From Pseudomonas vlassakiae (GTDB lineage: Bacteria; Pseudomonadota; Gammaproteobacteria; Pseudomonadales; Pseudomonadaceae): a DNA stretch of 64,000 nt. The notes under the pieces were generated by a model, which searched no databases, was not told the origin of the DNA, and saw only the letters and a list, made by a program, of their open reading frames with translations. Below, piece after piece: positions 1 to 8,054 of the stretch. Positions within the stretch are counted from its first letter, which is position 1, and each line of letters begins with the position of its first letter. The stretch spans positions 1 through 64,000 of the forward strand of contig NZ_JABWRP020000009.1 of assembly GCF_014269035.2 (NCBI RefSeq), read 5' to 3'. The position numbers and the translations under genes were made by a program.

Positions 1-41
1 ACATGCAGGTAGGGGTTTTGTCTTTCTGGCCCAGGAAACGT

Positions 42-905
42 TCAGCCCCGGGCCAGTTCCGCCAGGTGTGCCGTCGCTTCTTCGCTCTTGAGCACCAGCA
101 CATCGCTTTCCAGCGAATCGAGCACCACTTCAGCGGTATTGCCGATAAGGGCCCCGGAAATCCCTGTGCGGGCGACAGTGCCGATCACCGTGACCACGGC
201 ACCGAGCTGCTTCTGCAAATGGGGAATCAACACATCAGCTGGCCCTTCCGCGACATGCAGGCGGTCTTCACTGACATCGTATTCGGCCTGGAACGCACTG
301 CAGGCCTCGCGATAGCGCTTCTCGATGGTTTCACTCAGCTGATAAACCGGGTCTGACGCCGACAGCATGGGGGAGGGGTGCGCACTGACGACATGCAGGT
401 CGCCTTTGGCCAACCCGGCAATCGCATAACCGTGGTCGATAATGCTGGCATGCAGGCGACGATGATCCTCGTCCTGGTTGCCGACATCCACCGCGGCCAG
501 AATCACGCCACCGGCCCAAGGTCGTTCGCTCTTGACCATCAGGACCGCACAGGGGCACTGGCGCAACAGCTTCCAGTCGGTAGGCGTCAGCAGGGCCTTT
601 TTCAGCGGGCTGTCCGGCCGGTGCTCTTTGATCACCAGCTCGCAACCCTCGGCCTGCTGCACGGCGATGATCGATTCATGCAAGCTCTCGTGCCAGTTCT
701 GCTCATGGCTGACATTGTCATAGCCATCATCATGCAATTGGCTGCTGAGCAAGCTGAGCAACGCACTGTGGTCATGCTTCTTGTCACACATCAGCAGGTG
801 CAGGCGAGCACCCGTTACGCTGGCAATCAGCTTGGCCCGGGTCAGTGCACGGCTATGGGCATGTTCCGGGTCGAGGACAACGAGGATGCTGCGGACCGCT
901 TGCAT
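42..905 (-). CDS. Universal stress protein, tandem Usp domains
   Basis: Cytoplasmic stress protein of the UspA superfamily, 287 aa, long enough for two Usp domains in tandem (UspE-like). The first opens with SILVVLDPEH near the N-terminus. The second carries the nucleotide-binding type signature around GISGALIGNTAE near residue 255. A GGAG lies 10 nt before the ATG. A perfect ANR/FNR box (973-986) with a TATAGT -10 element (944-949 on this strand) sits upstream, so the gene is probably induced when oxygen is low. Anr-dependent Usp proteins are known in P. aeruginosa, where they support anaerobic survival. It diverges from miaE. The exact biochemical role is not readable from sequence. Confidence 0.9.
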   Translation of the reverse strand: MQAVRSILVVLDPEHAHSRALTRAKLIASVTGARLHLLMCDKKHDHSALLSLLSSQLHDDGYDNVSHEQNWHESLHESIIAVQQAEGCELVIKEHRPDSPLKKALLTPTDWKLLRQCPCAVLMVKSERPWAGGVILAAVDVGNQDEDHRRLHASIIDHGYAIAGLAKGDLHVVSAHPSPMLSASDPVYQLSETIEKRYREACSAFQAEYDVSEDRLHVAEGPADVLIPHLQKQLGAVVTVIGTVARTGISGALIGNTAEVVLDSLESDVLVLKSEEATAHLAELARG

Positions 906-972
906 GGGCGTGAACTCCGTTCAAAGGTTGCGACCAATGCCTGACTATAGTCGGCGCTTCCCGCGTCGCCGT

Positions 973-986
973 TTGATGTACATCAA
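973..986 (-). promoter_or_regulatory. ANR/FNR box, perfect consensus
   Basis: TTGAT-gtac-ATCAA is an exact match to the FNR/ANR palindrome. Its centre lies about 41-42 bp before the start predicted from the TATAGT -10 element (944-949, minus strand). That is the class II activator position for the universal stress gene starting at 905. The same box is about 51 bp upstream of the predicted miaE start on the other strand. Confidence 0.85.
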
Positions 987-1018
987 GCATAGTCACTGGT
1001 GATACCCGCCGCCCTCGG

Positions 1019-1024
1019 TATAAT
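1019..1024 (+). promoter_or_regulatory. -10 element of miaE promoter
   Basis: TATAAT is a perfect -10 hexamer 35 bp before the chosen miaE ATG (1060). The matching -35 around 996-1001 is poor. The promoter is immediately next to the ANR box at 973-986. Confidence 0.55.
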
Positions 1025-1059
1025 CGCCGGTCTTGCCTGTCCAGTGTGGTTGTTCGCTT

Positions 1060-1677
1060 ATGTCGCTGATCCCCGAAATCGATGCCTTTCTCGGCTGCCC
1101 GACCCCAGATGCCTGGATCGAAGCGGCACTCGCCGACCAGGAAACCCTACTGATCGATCACAAGAATTGCGAGTTCAAGGCGGCCAGCACTGCCCTGAGC
1201 CTGATCGCCAAGTACAACACCCACCTGGACCTGATCAACATGATGTCGCGCCTGGCCCGCGAAGAGCTGGTGCATCACGAACAGGTACTGCGGCTGATGA
1301 AGCGTCGTGGTGTGCCATTGCGGCCGGTCTCGGCAGGGCGCTATGCGTCTGGCCTGCGCCGTCTGGTGCGTGCTCACGAGCCGGTGAAGCTGGTGGATAC
1401 GCTGGTGGTCGGGGCATTCATCGAAGCCCGTAGTTGCGAACGCTTTGCTGCCTTGGTGCCGCACCTCGATGAAGAGCTCGGCACCTTCTATCACGGCTTG
1501 TTGAAAAGCGAAGCACGCCACTATCAGGGTTACCTGAAACTGGCCCAGCAGTACGGTGACGAGGCGGATATCGCCCGCCGCGTCACCCTGGTGCGGGAAG
1601 CAGAAGCCGAACTGATCCTGTCACCGGACCAGGAGCTACGTTTTCACAGCGGCATCCCGATGGCGCTAGCGGCCTGA
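1060..1677 (+). CDS. miaE: tRNA-(ms2io6A)-hydroxylase MiaE
   Basis: Non-haem diiron monooxygenase that uses O2 to hydroxylate the isopentenyl side chain of 2-methylthio-N6-isopentenyladenosine at tRNA position 37. The 205-aa length from the ATG at 1060 matches the family. That start gives MSLIPEIDAF; an upstream extension to 1033 is possible but adds unrelated residues. Diiron ligands are visible in a ferritin-like arrangement: the EELVHHEQV helix, then EARSCERF and EARHYQGY. The gene stands alone, divergent from the stress-protein gene, with a TATAAT -10 element upstream. Its activity needs oxygen, which makes the neighbouring ANR box notable. Confidence 0.95.
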   Translation: MSLIPEIDAFLGCPTPDAWIEAALADQETLLIDHKNCEFKAASTALSLIAKYNTHLDLINMMSRLAREELVHHEQVLRLMKRRGVPLRPVSAGRYASGLRRLVRAHEPVKLVDTLVVGAFIEARSCERFAALVPHLDEELGTFYHGLLKSEARHYQGYLKLAQQYGDEADIARRVTLVREAEAELILSPDQELRFHSGIPMALAA

Positions 1678-1683
1678 CGCTCA

Positions 1684-2001
1684 CTAGCGGCGCCCCAGCA
1701 GCAGGCCGACCACCAGGCCAAAGCCTGCAGACACTGCCACGGTCTGCCATGGATGGCCACCGATGTAGTCCTGGGTGGCGTCCACCACCGGTTGCGCCTT
1801 GGCGCGCACCTGGCCGGCGGCCTGGCGAGCCTGGCGCAGTTTCAGGCTCACCTGGGCACGCAGCGTCTCGGCTTCTTCGCCAACCAGTGCGGCGCTGTCG
1901 TTCAGCAGTTTTTCCGATTCTTCGATCAATGCCTGCAGTTCACTGAAGACTTGGTCCTTGATCTGATCACTGTCTGCCAGTGCGGCGGTTTTCTTGGCCA
2001 T
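1684..2001 (-). CDS. DUF883 family protein (ElaB/YqjD-like)
   Basis: A 105-aa protein of the DUF883/ElaB/YqjD family. The body is a charged helical segment likely to form a coiled coil (residues about 10-75). It ends in a C-terminal membrane segment closing with GLLLGRR, the family's typical C-tail anchor. Homologues in E. coli are inner-membrane, ribosome-associated proteins of stationary phase. The start at 2001 (MAKKTAALAD) follows GAGGACG; a longer reading to 2115 adds non-conserved residues. It is convergent with miaE. Confidence 0.85.
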   Translation of the reverse strand: MAKKTAALADSDQIKDQVFSELQALIEESEKLLNDSAALVGEEAETLRAQVSLKLRQARQAAGQVRAKAQPVVDATQDYIGGHPWQTVAVSAGFGLVVGLLLGRR

Positions 2002-2130
2002 GAACACGTCCTCGTCGATGGGATTGTTAGAACAATGGATGCCTGCGCGGCGGGAAAGTTGCGAAGGCTTTGCCGATGATCCGGCGCCTGAGTGTAAGAT
2101 AGCGGCCATTTCCAACAGGCAGGTACCTTC

Positions 2131-2394
2131 ATGACTTTCAATCTGGCCAACATGAGCTTCGAGGAACGGGCACAGATCGAGGCGGAAAAGGCCCGGCTGT
2201 TCGAGCTGTGGCAGAACAACCTGGGCAAGGCCAAGGGTGAAGCTGCGCGGCTGATCGCTGAAAAGCCGCGCCGCAAAGGCAAGTGGGCTGAGTGGGTGCG
2301 TGGCGAGCTGGACGCGATGTCGCCGCCAGAATTCGCCAGTATGGTCCGCAGCGAGGTCAACAAGATGATGGCTGCCGCCAGCGCCAGTCGCTGA
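2131..2394 (+). CDS. Conserved small protein of unknown function
   Basis: An 87-aa, strongly charged and mostly helical soluble protein without signal peptide or membrane segment (begins MTFNLANMSFEERAQIEAEK). Codon use matches the neighbours and the gene fills the space between two minus-strand genes. I recognise it only as a pseudomonad hypothetical. No function is assigned. Confidence 0.7.
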   Translation: MTFNLANMSFEERAQIEAEKARLFELWQNNLGKAKGEAARLIAEKPRRKGKWAEWVRGELDAMSPPEFASMVRSEVNKMMAAASASR

Positions 2395-2403
2395 TCCCTT
2401 GCC

Positions 2404-2892
2404 CTACCAATACAGGCTGCCATCCTTGGGCAGGTCCAGCTTGCCCTCATCGGTGAAGCGCACGGTGCCAAACGGCCCGCTGGCCAGCTTGCCACGCAGC
2501 TTGTAAGGCATCCCTTGCAGTGAATCGAGCTTGCCCAGGCCATAGGCCTGGCGCAGGAACGCGAACGCCGTGATGCTCACTGGCACCACGATCACGGCTT
2601 CGTCATAACGGCCGATGCGCCCTTGCTGATCACTGACCCCAGACGCCAGCGGCTGGCCATTCACCTCCAGGTTCAACGCAACGCCGTTATAGTCGATGGG
2701 CGACTCGTTGGGGTTCTGCACTCTCATTTTCACCGCCATGCGCATTTCCAGCTCCTGCCCCGGCAGTGGCTCGATGCCGATCACGCTGATAGTGAGCGGG
2801 TCGCGGGCCTGGAACAGTGCGCAGGCGTTGAGCCCGCCAGCCAGCATCAGCACCAGCAGCAGGCGAAGGGAACGGCGCAAATGGGCAGCCAT
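2404..2892 (-). CDS. LEA type 2 (WHy domain) lipoprotein
   Basis: A 162-aa lipoprotein. It has a basic N-terminus, a hydrophobic stretch and a lipobox LNAC with the cysteine near residue 24. A LEA14/WHy beta-sandwich domain follows (DPLTISVIGIEPLPGQELEMRM and on, with the VQNPNESPIDYNGV signature). Bacterial WHy lipoproteins are linked to desiccation and stress tolerance, but the function here is inferred from fold only. It lies upstream of, and divergent from, the ECF sigma gene. Confidence 0.85.
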   Translation of the reverse strand: MAAHLRRSLRLLLVLMLAGGLNACALFQARDPLTISVIGIEPLPGQELEMRMAVKMRVQNPNESPIDYNGVALNLEVNGQPLASGVSDQQGRIGRYDEAVIVVPVSITAFAFLRQAYGLGKLDSLQGMPYKLRGKLASGPFGTVRFTDEGKLDLPKDGSLYW

Positions 2893-2970
2893 GGAAGGTC
2901 CTTACCGACGAAGTGGTGCCTGCAGTGTGGCAAAAGCACGACAGCGTTGAAAGCACAGGGTGTTATGAAA

Positions 2971-2987
2971 GATACTGTTTCTCATTA
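2971..2987 (+). promoter_or_regulatory. Putative Fur box upstream of the ECF sigma gene
   Basis: GATACTGTTTCTCATTA matches 13 of 17 positions of the Fur consensus GATAATGATAATCATTA. It lies about 40-55 bp before the sigma-factor start, where iron-starvation sigma genes are normally Fur-controlled. Confidence 0.5.
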
Positions 2988-3025
2988 ACGCCCGATAATT
3001 TCTCCTACTGGCAGTGCTTTACCCC

Positions 3026-3544
3026 ATGCTGACGTCTCCCGTGTCCGCTCTGCTGGCAAGTTTCCAGGAGCACTACGACGACCTGCTGCAGTTCCTCACC
3101 CGGCGCATGAGCGATCGGCAGCGTGCCGCCGACGTGGCGCAGGAGACTTACCTGAAACTGGTCAAGATCGACGAGCAGGCGGTGCCGGTGCTGCATGCGC
3201 GCAGCTTCATCTTCCGCGTGGCTGGCAATCTGGCCATCGATGCGCTGCGCCGCGAACAGCGTATCGCCGCCAGCCATGAGGGCAGCGATGGCGCAGGGGA
3301 GGTGGCCTGCCCGGCGCCGGCGCCGGAGGCGACGCTGTTGGCCCGGGAGCGCCTGCAGATACTCGACGAAGCACTGCTGCAGTTATCCAGCAATGCTCGC
3401 CAGGCGCTGCTGCTGAACCGTGTCGAAGGCCTGACCCAGGCGCAGATCGCACAACGGTTGGGCGTTTCCGAGAGCATGGTGGCAAAATACATCGGCCAGG
3501 CCCTGCGCCATTGCCGCGACTGGCTCAAGCACAACCATGACTGA
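3026..3544 (+). CDS. FecI-type ECF RNA polymerase sigma factor
   Basis: ECF sigma factor of the iron-starvation group, 172 aa. Region 2 covers the first half (FLTRRMSDRQRAADVAQETYLKL, then RSFIFRVAGNLAIDALRREQR). Region 4 is a helix-turn-helix near the C-terminus (GLTQAQIAQRLGVSESMVAKYI). It would direct transcription of the downstream TonB receptor when the receptor and FecR signal that substrate is bound. A GTG at 3014 would add four residues; the ATG at 3026 suits the family better. The last codons overlap the fecR-like gene by 8 bp, which suggests coupled translation. Confidence 0.93.
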   Translation: MLTSPVSALLASFQEHYDDLLQFLTRRMSDRQRAADVAQETYLKLVKIDEQAVPVLHARSFIFRVAGNLAIDALRREQRIAASHEGSDGAGEVACPAPAPEATLLARERLQILDEALLQLSSNARQALLLNRVEGLTQAQIAQRLGVSESMVAKYIGQALRHCRDWLKHNHD

Positions 3545-4412
3545 AACTTCGACCATGCACGCTCCGCAGCCGATCAGTGACTTGTCCGACGATGCCCTCG
3601 ACTGGCAGGTACTGCTGCACTCGGGCCAGGCCAGTGCGACCGATCGGGCACGCTATCGGCGCTGGTGCCAGCTCAGCCCGGCGCATGCCGAGGCGGCACA
3701 TGAGGCCGAAGCGCTGTGGCAGGATCTGGGGCATACACAGGCTGCCCAAGCGTTGCAAGCCGCGCCCGGGCGCAGCAGCAAGCGCCACTGGGCGGCAGGC
3801 ATCGCTGCCGCGCTGGTGCTGCTGATGGCAGGTTACGGCAGCTGGCAACAGGTGCCGGTGTGGCTGGCGGACTATCACACGGGCATGGGCGAGCGGCAGC
3901 GTATCACCCTCGCAGACGGTTCGCGGGTACTGCTCAACAGCGCCAGCGCCCTCAATGTGGCCTTCAGCGCCAACGAACGCCGGGTGACGCTGCAAGCTGG
4001 CGAGGCATTGTTCGAAACCACCGATGACCCACGCCCCTTCGTCGTCGAAACCGCCGGTGAGGCCGTGCAGGGCAGCGCGGCCACCTTCAGTGTGCGTCGT
4101 GACGGCCACGTGGTGCTGGCCAAAGGGGCAGCCCGGCTCGGCGATCGCAACCTGGCCATCGCCGTCGACGCCAGCGCGCAGACGGCCTGGCAACGTGGCA
4201 AGCTGATCTTCAATGGCAAACCGCTTGGGCAGGTACTGGCCGAACTCGAGCGCTACCAGCATGGCCGCATTCTGCTCTCCGACCATACCCTCTCGGCACT
4301 CGAAGTCAGCGGTGTGTTCGATTTGAACGAGCCGCAGGGCCTGCTGCGCACCCTGGAGCAGCGTTATGGCCTGAAAGTCACCTATCTGCCCTGGCTGGCC
4401 GTCGTGCACTGA
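3537..4412 (+). CDS. FecR family transmembrane anti-sigma factor
   Basis: A 291-aa inner-membrane sigma regulator. The N-terminal cytoplasmic DUF4880-type domain (DDALDWQVLLHSGQASATDRARYRRWC) would hold the sigma factor. One membrane helix follows near residues 84-100 (AAGIAAALVLLMAGYG). The periplasmic FecR domain comes next (GERQRITLADGSRVLLNSASALNV), ending in a secretin/STN-like tail that senses the receptor. It overlaps the sigma gene and precedes the cognate receptor, the standard cell-surface signalling order. Confidence 0.93.
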   Translation: MTETSTMHAPQPISDLSDDALDWQVLLHSGQASATDRARYRRWCQLSPAHAEAAHEAEALWQDLGHTQAAQALQAAPGRSSKRHWAAGIAAALVLLMAGYGSWQQVPVWLADYHTGMGERQRITLADGSRVLLNSASALNVAFSANERRVTLQAGEALFETTDDPRPFVVETAGEAVQGSAATFSVRRDGHVVLAKGAARLGDRNLAIAVDASAQTAWQRGKLIFNGKPLGQVLAELERYQHGRILLSDHTLSALEVSGVFDLNEPQGLLRTLEQRYGLKVTYLPWLAVVH

Positions 4413-4532
4413 GCCTGTAAAAAATAATCGAAATTTTTTTCATTTGGCGCTGCAAGTTCGTGCAAGCCAGAACGTCGTAGTGGGACTGATCAGCAACCCA
4501 TTCTCATTCACGACTTGTCTGGAAGCTCATTC

Positions 4533-6965
4533 GTGCCTCTCTTGCCCAAGCCCAACTACCGTCGCAGCGGTCGCCTTCACCATGCCCTGATGTCCTGCAG
4601 TGCCCTGGCCATGTTCGCCGGCTCCTTGCAGGCGTGGGCCGCCACAGACGTGGCAGCGCAGGTTCAGGCGCGCCAGGTTCGACTGGACCTGCCAGCACAA
4701 ACGCTGGATCAAGCCCTGACCGCATTTGCCGACCAGGCGGGCCTGCACCTGCTGTACACCACCGGGGATGTGGCCGGCCTGAGCAGCCCGGCGCTGCAGG
4801 GCAGCTACAGTATCGAGCAGGCGCTGCAGCTGCTGCTGGCAGGTAGTGACATGGCCTGGCAATTCAGCGATGCCGGCACGGTCACCCTGCGCAAGACCGT
4901 GCCCGCGCCGCAGGCGGTCAACCTCAAGCCCATCGAAGTCAGTGTCGCCTCGCGCACCAGCACCGCCATCAGCGAAATCCCCGGCACGGTGTGGGTGGTT
5001 GAACAGCAGCAGCTGCGTGAACAGATCGACAGCGGCGTCAGCCTCAAGGAGGCGATCGGCAAGCTGGTGCCGGGCCTCGACCTGGCGCCCGAAGGGCGCA
5101 CCAACTATGGCCAGAACATGCGCGGGCGCAATGTGCTGGTGATGATCGACGGTGTCAGCCAGAACAGCTCTCGCGGCCTGTCGCGCCAGTTCGACAGCAT
5201 TTCGCCGTTCAACGTCGAACGCGTCGAGGTGCTGTCTGGCGCCAGCGCCATCTACGGCGGTGGCGCCACGGGCGGCATCATCAATATCGTCACTAAAAAG
5301 GGCGAAGCGGGCCCGGCACGCTTCGAGACCCAGCTCGGTGCCAGCAGCGGTTTCAACAATAGTGATGACCTGGCCACTCGTTTCGCACAGTCGATCAGTG
5401 GCGGCAACGACCGGGTCAACGCGCGCCTGGGGATCTCCGGGGAGCAGAACGAAGCCTTCTACGATGGCGCGGGCGAGCAGATCTTCATCGATAACACCCA
5501 GACCGACCTGCAGTACAACCGCACTGTGGATGTGCTGGGCACCCTCGGCCTGAAATTCACCGACGAGCAAAGCCTCGACCTGCTGGCCCAGTACTACGAT
5601 TCCGGCAACCACGGCAGTACCGGCATCTACTTCCCCAACCTCAACTACAACGCCCCCTCGGACCTGGAGGACGCCGAACTGCGCAGCGGTTATTCTTCTG
5701 ACCTTGAGCCACGCACCCGGCGCCTGTTGCTCAACGCCAATTACCACCACACCGACGTGCTGGGCCAGGACTTCTACTTGCAGGCCTCGTACCGCAAGGA
5801 AGACGACAATTTCTATCCGTTCCCGTACTACAACCGTGCCACTCCGAGCGGGTCGCGTGGCGTGTATTTCGCTGCCTCGCAACAGAACTTCGAAGTCACC
5901 AGCCTCAAGGGGCTGTTCGCCAAGCAGTGGGACAGCCTCAAGCTGACCTACGGCGTCGACCTGGATCGCGAGCGTTTCAACGCCGACCAGACCACGTTCG
6001 ATGCGCTGACGTCCTCCCAGAGCGGGGGGCTGGACCTGGATAAGCAAAGCAAGGCCGAGCGTTACCCCAGCTATCGGGTCGATGGCGTTTCGGTCTACGC
6101 CCAGCTCGACTGGCATGCCAGCGACAACCTGACCTTGTCCGGCGGCGCCCGGCGCCAGCAGATGGATGTGGATGTCAGCGACTTCAAGGGCGTGCCCGGT
6201 GGAAGTAACGACTATGAGGTCAACCTGTACAACGTCGGCGCCATCTACGACTTCAAGAACGGTCATCAGCTGTGGGCCAACTATGGTGAAGGTTTCGACC
6301 TGCCAGACCCGGCCAAGTACTACGGCAAGCCTGGCCTGAGCGTGGCGGACAACCCGCTGGCCGGTATCAAGAGCCGCCAGGTCGAACTGGGCTGGCGCTA
6401 TGCCGACCTCGACTGGGACGCGCAGGCCGCGCTGTACTACATCTGGTCGGACAAGATCATCAACGTCGACTCGCAGACGCTGACCATCGACGTCGAGGAT
6501 CAGAAAAGCCGCGATTTCGGCTTCGAGGGCGCATTGACCCGGCACTTCCAGACAGGCTGGGAGGCGGGTGGAACCCTGCACCTGACCCGTTCCGAGGAAG
6601 AAGATGCCGACGGCGACTGGATCAAGCGCGACGCCCGCTATGCCTCATTGTCCAAGGCCACCGCATTCGTCGGCTGGAAGGGCGATGGCCGCAGTGCGCG
6701 GCTGCAGGCCAACCACGCCTTCAATCTGAAGGACGATGCCGATCATGAAATCGACGGCTACACCACCTTTGACTTGCTGGCCAGCCAGGACAGCGGTTTC
6801 GGCACGTTCAGCGCGGGGATCCAGAACCTGCTGGACAAGCAGTACAGCACCGTGTGGGGGCAGCGGGCGACGCTGTTCTACTCGCCGACCTACGGGCCGG
6901 CCTATCTGTATGACTACCAGGGCCGGGGCCGCACCTACACCCTGACCTGGAGCATGGCTTACTGA
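4533..6965 (+). CDS. TonB-dependent siderophore receptor with STN signalling domain
   Basis: Outer-membrane ferric-siderophore transducer of about 810 aa. A signal peptide ends near AWAA. An N-terminal STN domain follows (RLDLPAQTLDQALTAFADQA), which talks to FecR. Then come the plug (VLVMIDGV; VERVEVLSGASAIYGGGATGG) and a 22-strand barrel ending in the aromatic TWSMAY. The start at GTG 4533 follows GGAAG with 7-nt spacing; a TTG at 4515 is the alternative. The plug resembles aerobactin/hydroxamate receptors (IutA/ChtA type), but the substrate is uncertain. It is expected to be expressed through the upstream sigma factor. Confidence 0.92.
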   Translation: MPLLPKPNYRRSGRLHHALMSCSALAMFAGSLQAWAATDVAAQVQARQVRLDLPAQTLDQALTAFADQAGLHLLYTTGDVAGLSSPALQGSYSIEQALQLLLAGSDMAWQFSDAGTVTLRKTVPAPQAVNLKPIEVSVASRTSTAISEIPGTVWVVEQQQLREQIDSGVSLKEAIGKLVPGLDLAPEGRTNYGQNMRGRNVLVMIDGVSQNSSRGLSRQFDSISPFNVERVEVLSGASAIYGGGATGGIINIVTKKGEAGPARFETQLGASSGFNNSDDLATRFAQSISGGNDRVNARLGISGEQNEAFYDGAGEQIFIDNTQTDLQYNRTVDVLGTLGLKFTDEQSLDLLAQYYDSGNHGSTGIYFPNLNYNAPSDLEDAELRSGYSSDLEPRTRRLLLNANYHHTDVLGQDFYLQASYRKEDDNFYPFPYYNRATPSGSRGVYFAASQQNFEVTSLKGLFAKQWDSLKLTYGVDLDRERFNADQTTFDALTSSQSGGLDLDKQSKAERYPSYRVDGVSVYAQLDWHASDNLTLSGGARRQQMDVDVSDFKGVPGGSNDYEVNLYNVGAIYDFKNGHQLWANYGEGFDLPDPAKYYGKPGLSVADNPLAGIKSRQVELGWRYADLDWDAQAALYYIWSDKIINVDSQTLTIDVEDQKSRDFGFEGALTRHFQTGWEAGGTLHLTRSEEEDADGDWIKRDARYASLSKATAFVGWKGDGRSARLQANHAFNLKDDADHEIDGYTTFDLLASQDSGFGTFSAGIQNLLDKQYSTVWGQRATLFYSPTYGPAYLYDYQGRGRTYTLTWSMAY

Positions 6966-6982
6966 TTGTCGTTGCCTGAGCC

Positions 6983-7058
6983 GGCCTCTTCGCGGGCACG
7001 CCCGCTCCCAAAGGGATAGCGCCCAAGCTGACGGAGCGGGTGTGCCCGCGAAGAGGCC
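6983..7058. repeat. Inverted REP pair
   Basis: Two facing copies of the Pseudomonas REP palindrome (cores GCGGGCACGCCCGC and GCGGGTGTGCCCGC) lie between the convergent receptor and LysR genes. They would form a large hairpin and could end or stabilise both transcripts. Confidence 0.85.
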
Positions 7059-7061
7059 ATG

Positions 7062-7952
7062 TCAGGAGAACGCGGCCAGCAGATCCTCCACAAATGCCGC
7101 CTGCGCCTCGCCAGGTGCCTGTGCCCGATGCCGAGCCAGGGTGAACGGCACCACGAAATCCAGCCCCGTATCCAGCGCCCGCAACATTCCCTGGTCTTCC
7201 CAGCTTGCCGCGCAGTGACAGGGCAGGTAGCCAATATGCTGCCCCGACAAAATGAACGTCAGCACGCTCTCGATCTGTTCCGCCACCGCCATGCTGCGTC
7301 GGCTCTGGAACGGCTCGCCGCCTTTGAGAAAGCGGTACGGGTGGCGCACCTGGTCCGCCTCCAGCAACTGCTCGTGCGTCACCTCGGCCTTGTCGAACAG
7401 CACATGCCCCTTGCCGCAGTACAAGCGCTGGCGCTCTTCGAACAAAGGCTGATAGTCGAACGCCGCCTGGTTGCCGGAAAAATAGCTGATGGCAACGTCG
7501 AGCCGTTGCTCCAGCAGCAGTCGCTCAAGCTCCGCCGGTGGTGCGCTGACCAGCTCTAGCTGCACGGCTTCTTCGCGCCGGCGAAAGCGTGAGATGGCCG
7601 TGGCCAGGCGCAGGCTCACGGGCGCATCCTGGTTCTCGGCCATGCCCACCCGCACCGTCCCCAGCAAGCGCCCGGCGACGCCGTTGGCCTGCTGACGGAA
7701 CAACTCGACGTTCAGCAACAGCCCGCGTGCCGCTTCCAGCAGCAACTCGCCCTTGTCGGTCAGCCGAAAACCGCCTTTGCCGCGGCTGCACAGGCGGTAA
7801 CCCAGGCGCGTTTCCAGCTGCGCCATGCGCTGGCTGATGGTGGGCTGGCTCAGCCCCAGTACGCCCTGGGCGGCACTGAAGCCGCCGGCCTCTACTACAG
7901 TGACGAACAGCCGCAGCAGGTGCAGGTCGGGGTCGTGCAGTTGTCCGAGCAT
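7062..7952 (-). CDS. LysR family transcriptional regulator
   Basis: A 296-aa LysR-type regulator. The N-terminal winged helix-turn-helix spans residues about 8-67 (LLRLFVTVVEAGGFSAAQ, then LSQPTISQRMAQLETRLGYRL). A two-lobed co-inducer-binding domain follows. The ATG at 7952 sits 7 nt after AGGAG and is preferred over the GTG immediately before it. It is divergent, by about 100 bp, from a polyamine-type binding protein and a ureohydrolase, which it probably controls. The inducer may be a guanidino compound or polyamine; this is inference from context. Confidence 0.9.
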   Translation of the reverse strand: MLGQLHDPDLHLLRLFVTVVEAGGFSAAQGVLGLSQPTISQRMAQLETRLGYRLCSRGKGGFRLTDKGELLLEAARGLLLNVELFRQQANGVAGRLLGTVRVGMAENQDAPVSLRLATAISRFRRREEAVQLELVSAPPAELERLLLEQRLDVAISYFSGNQAAFDYQPLFEERQRLYCGKGHVLFDKAEVTHEQLLEADQVRHPYRFLKGGEPFQSRRSMAVAEQIESVLTFILSGQHIGYLPCHCAASWEDQGMLRALDTGLDFVVPFTLARHRAQAPGEAQAAFVEDLLAAFS

Positions 7953-7978
7953 CACATTGCTCCTGATGAATGTCAGCT

Positions 7979-8001
7979 TTGCAAACTTGCCATTCTTGCA
8001 A
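7979..8001. promoter_or_regulatory. Candidate LysR operator
   Basis: Two TTGCAA palindromes (7979-7984 and 7996-8001) lie in the 102-bp region between the LysR gene and the binding-protein gene. The spacing and location suit a LysR-type recognition site. No experimental support is known to me. Confidence 0.35.
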
Positions 8002-8054
8002 TGTTACCCGGATGGCATGCTGGCGGCATCCACCCACTTGCCGAGGTGCCCGTC

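Noticed and set aside
4527..6581. 684-codon minus-strand frame within the TonB receptor gene
   Set aside because: Translation has no domain or signal; the receptor on the plus strand is complete.
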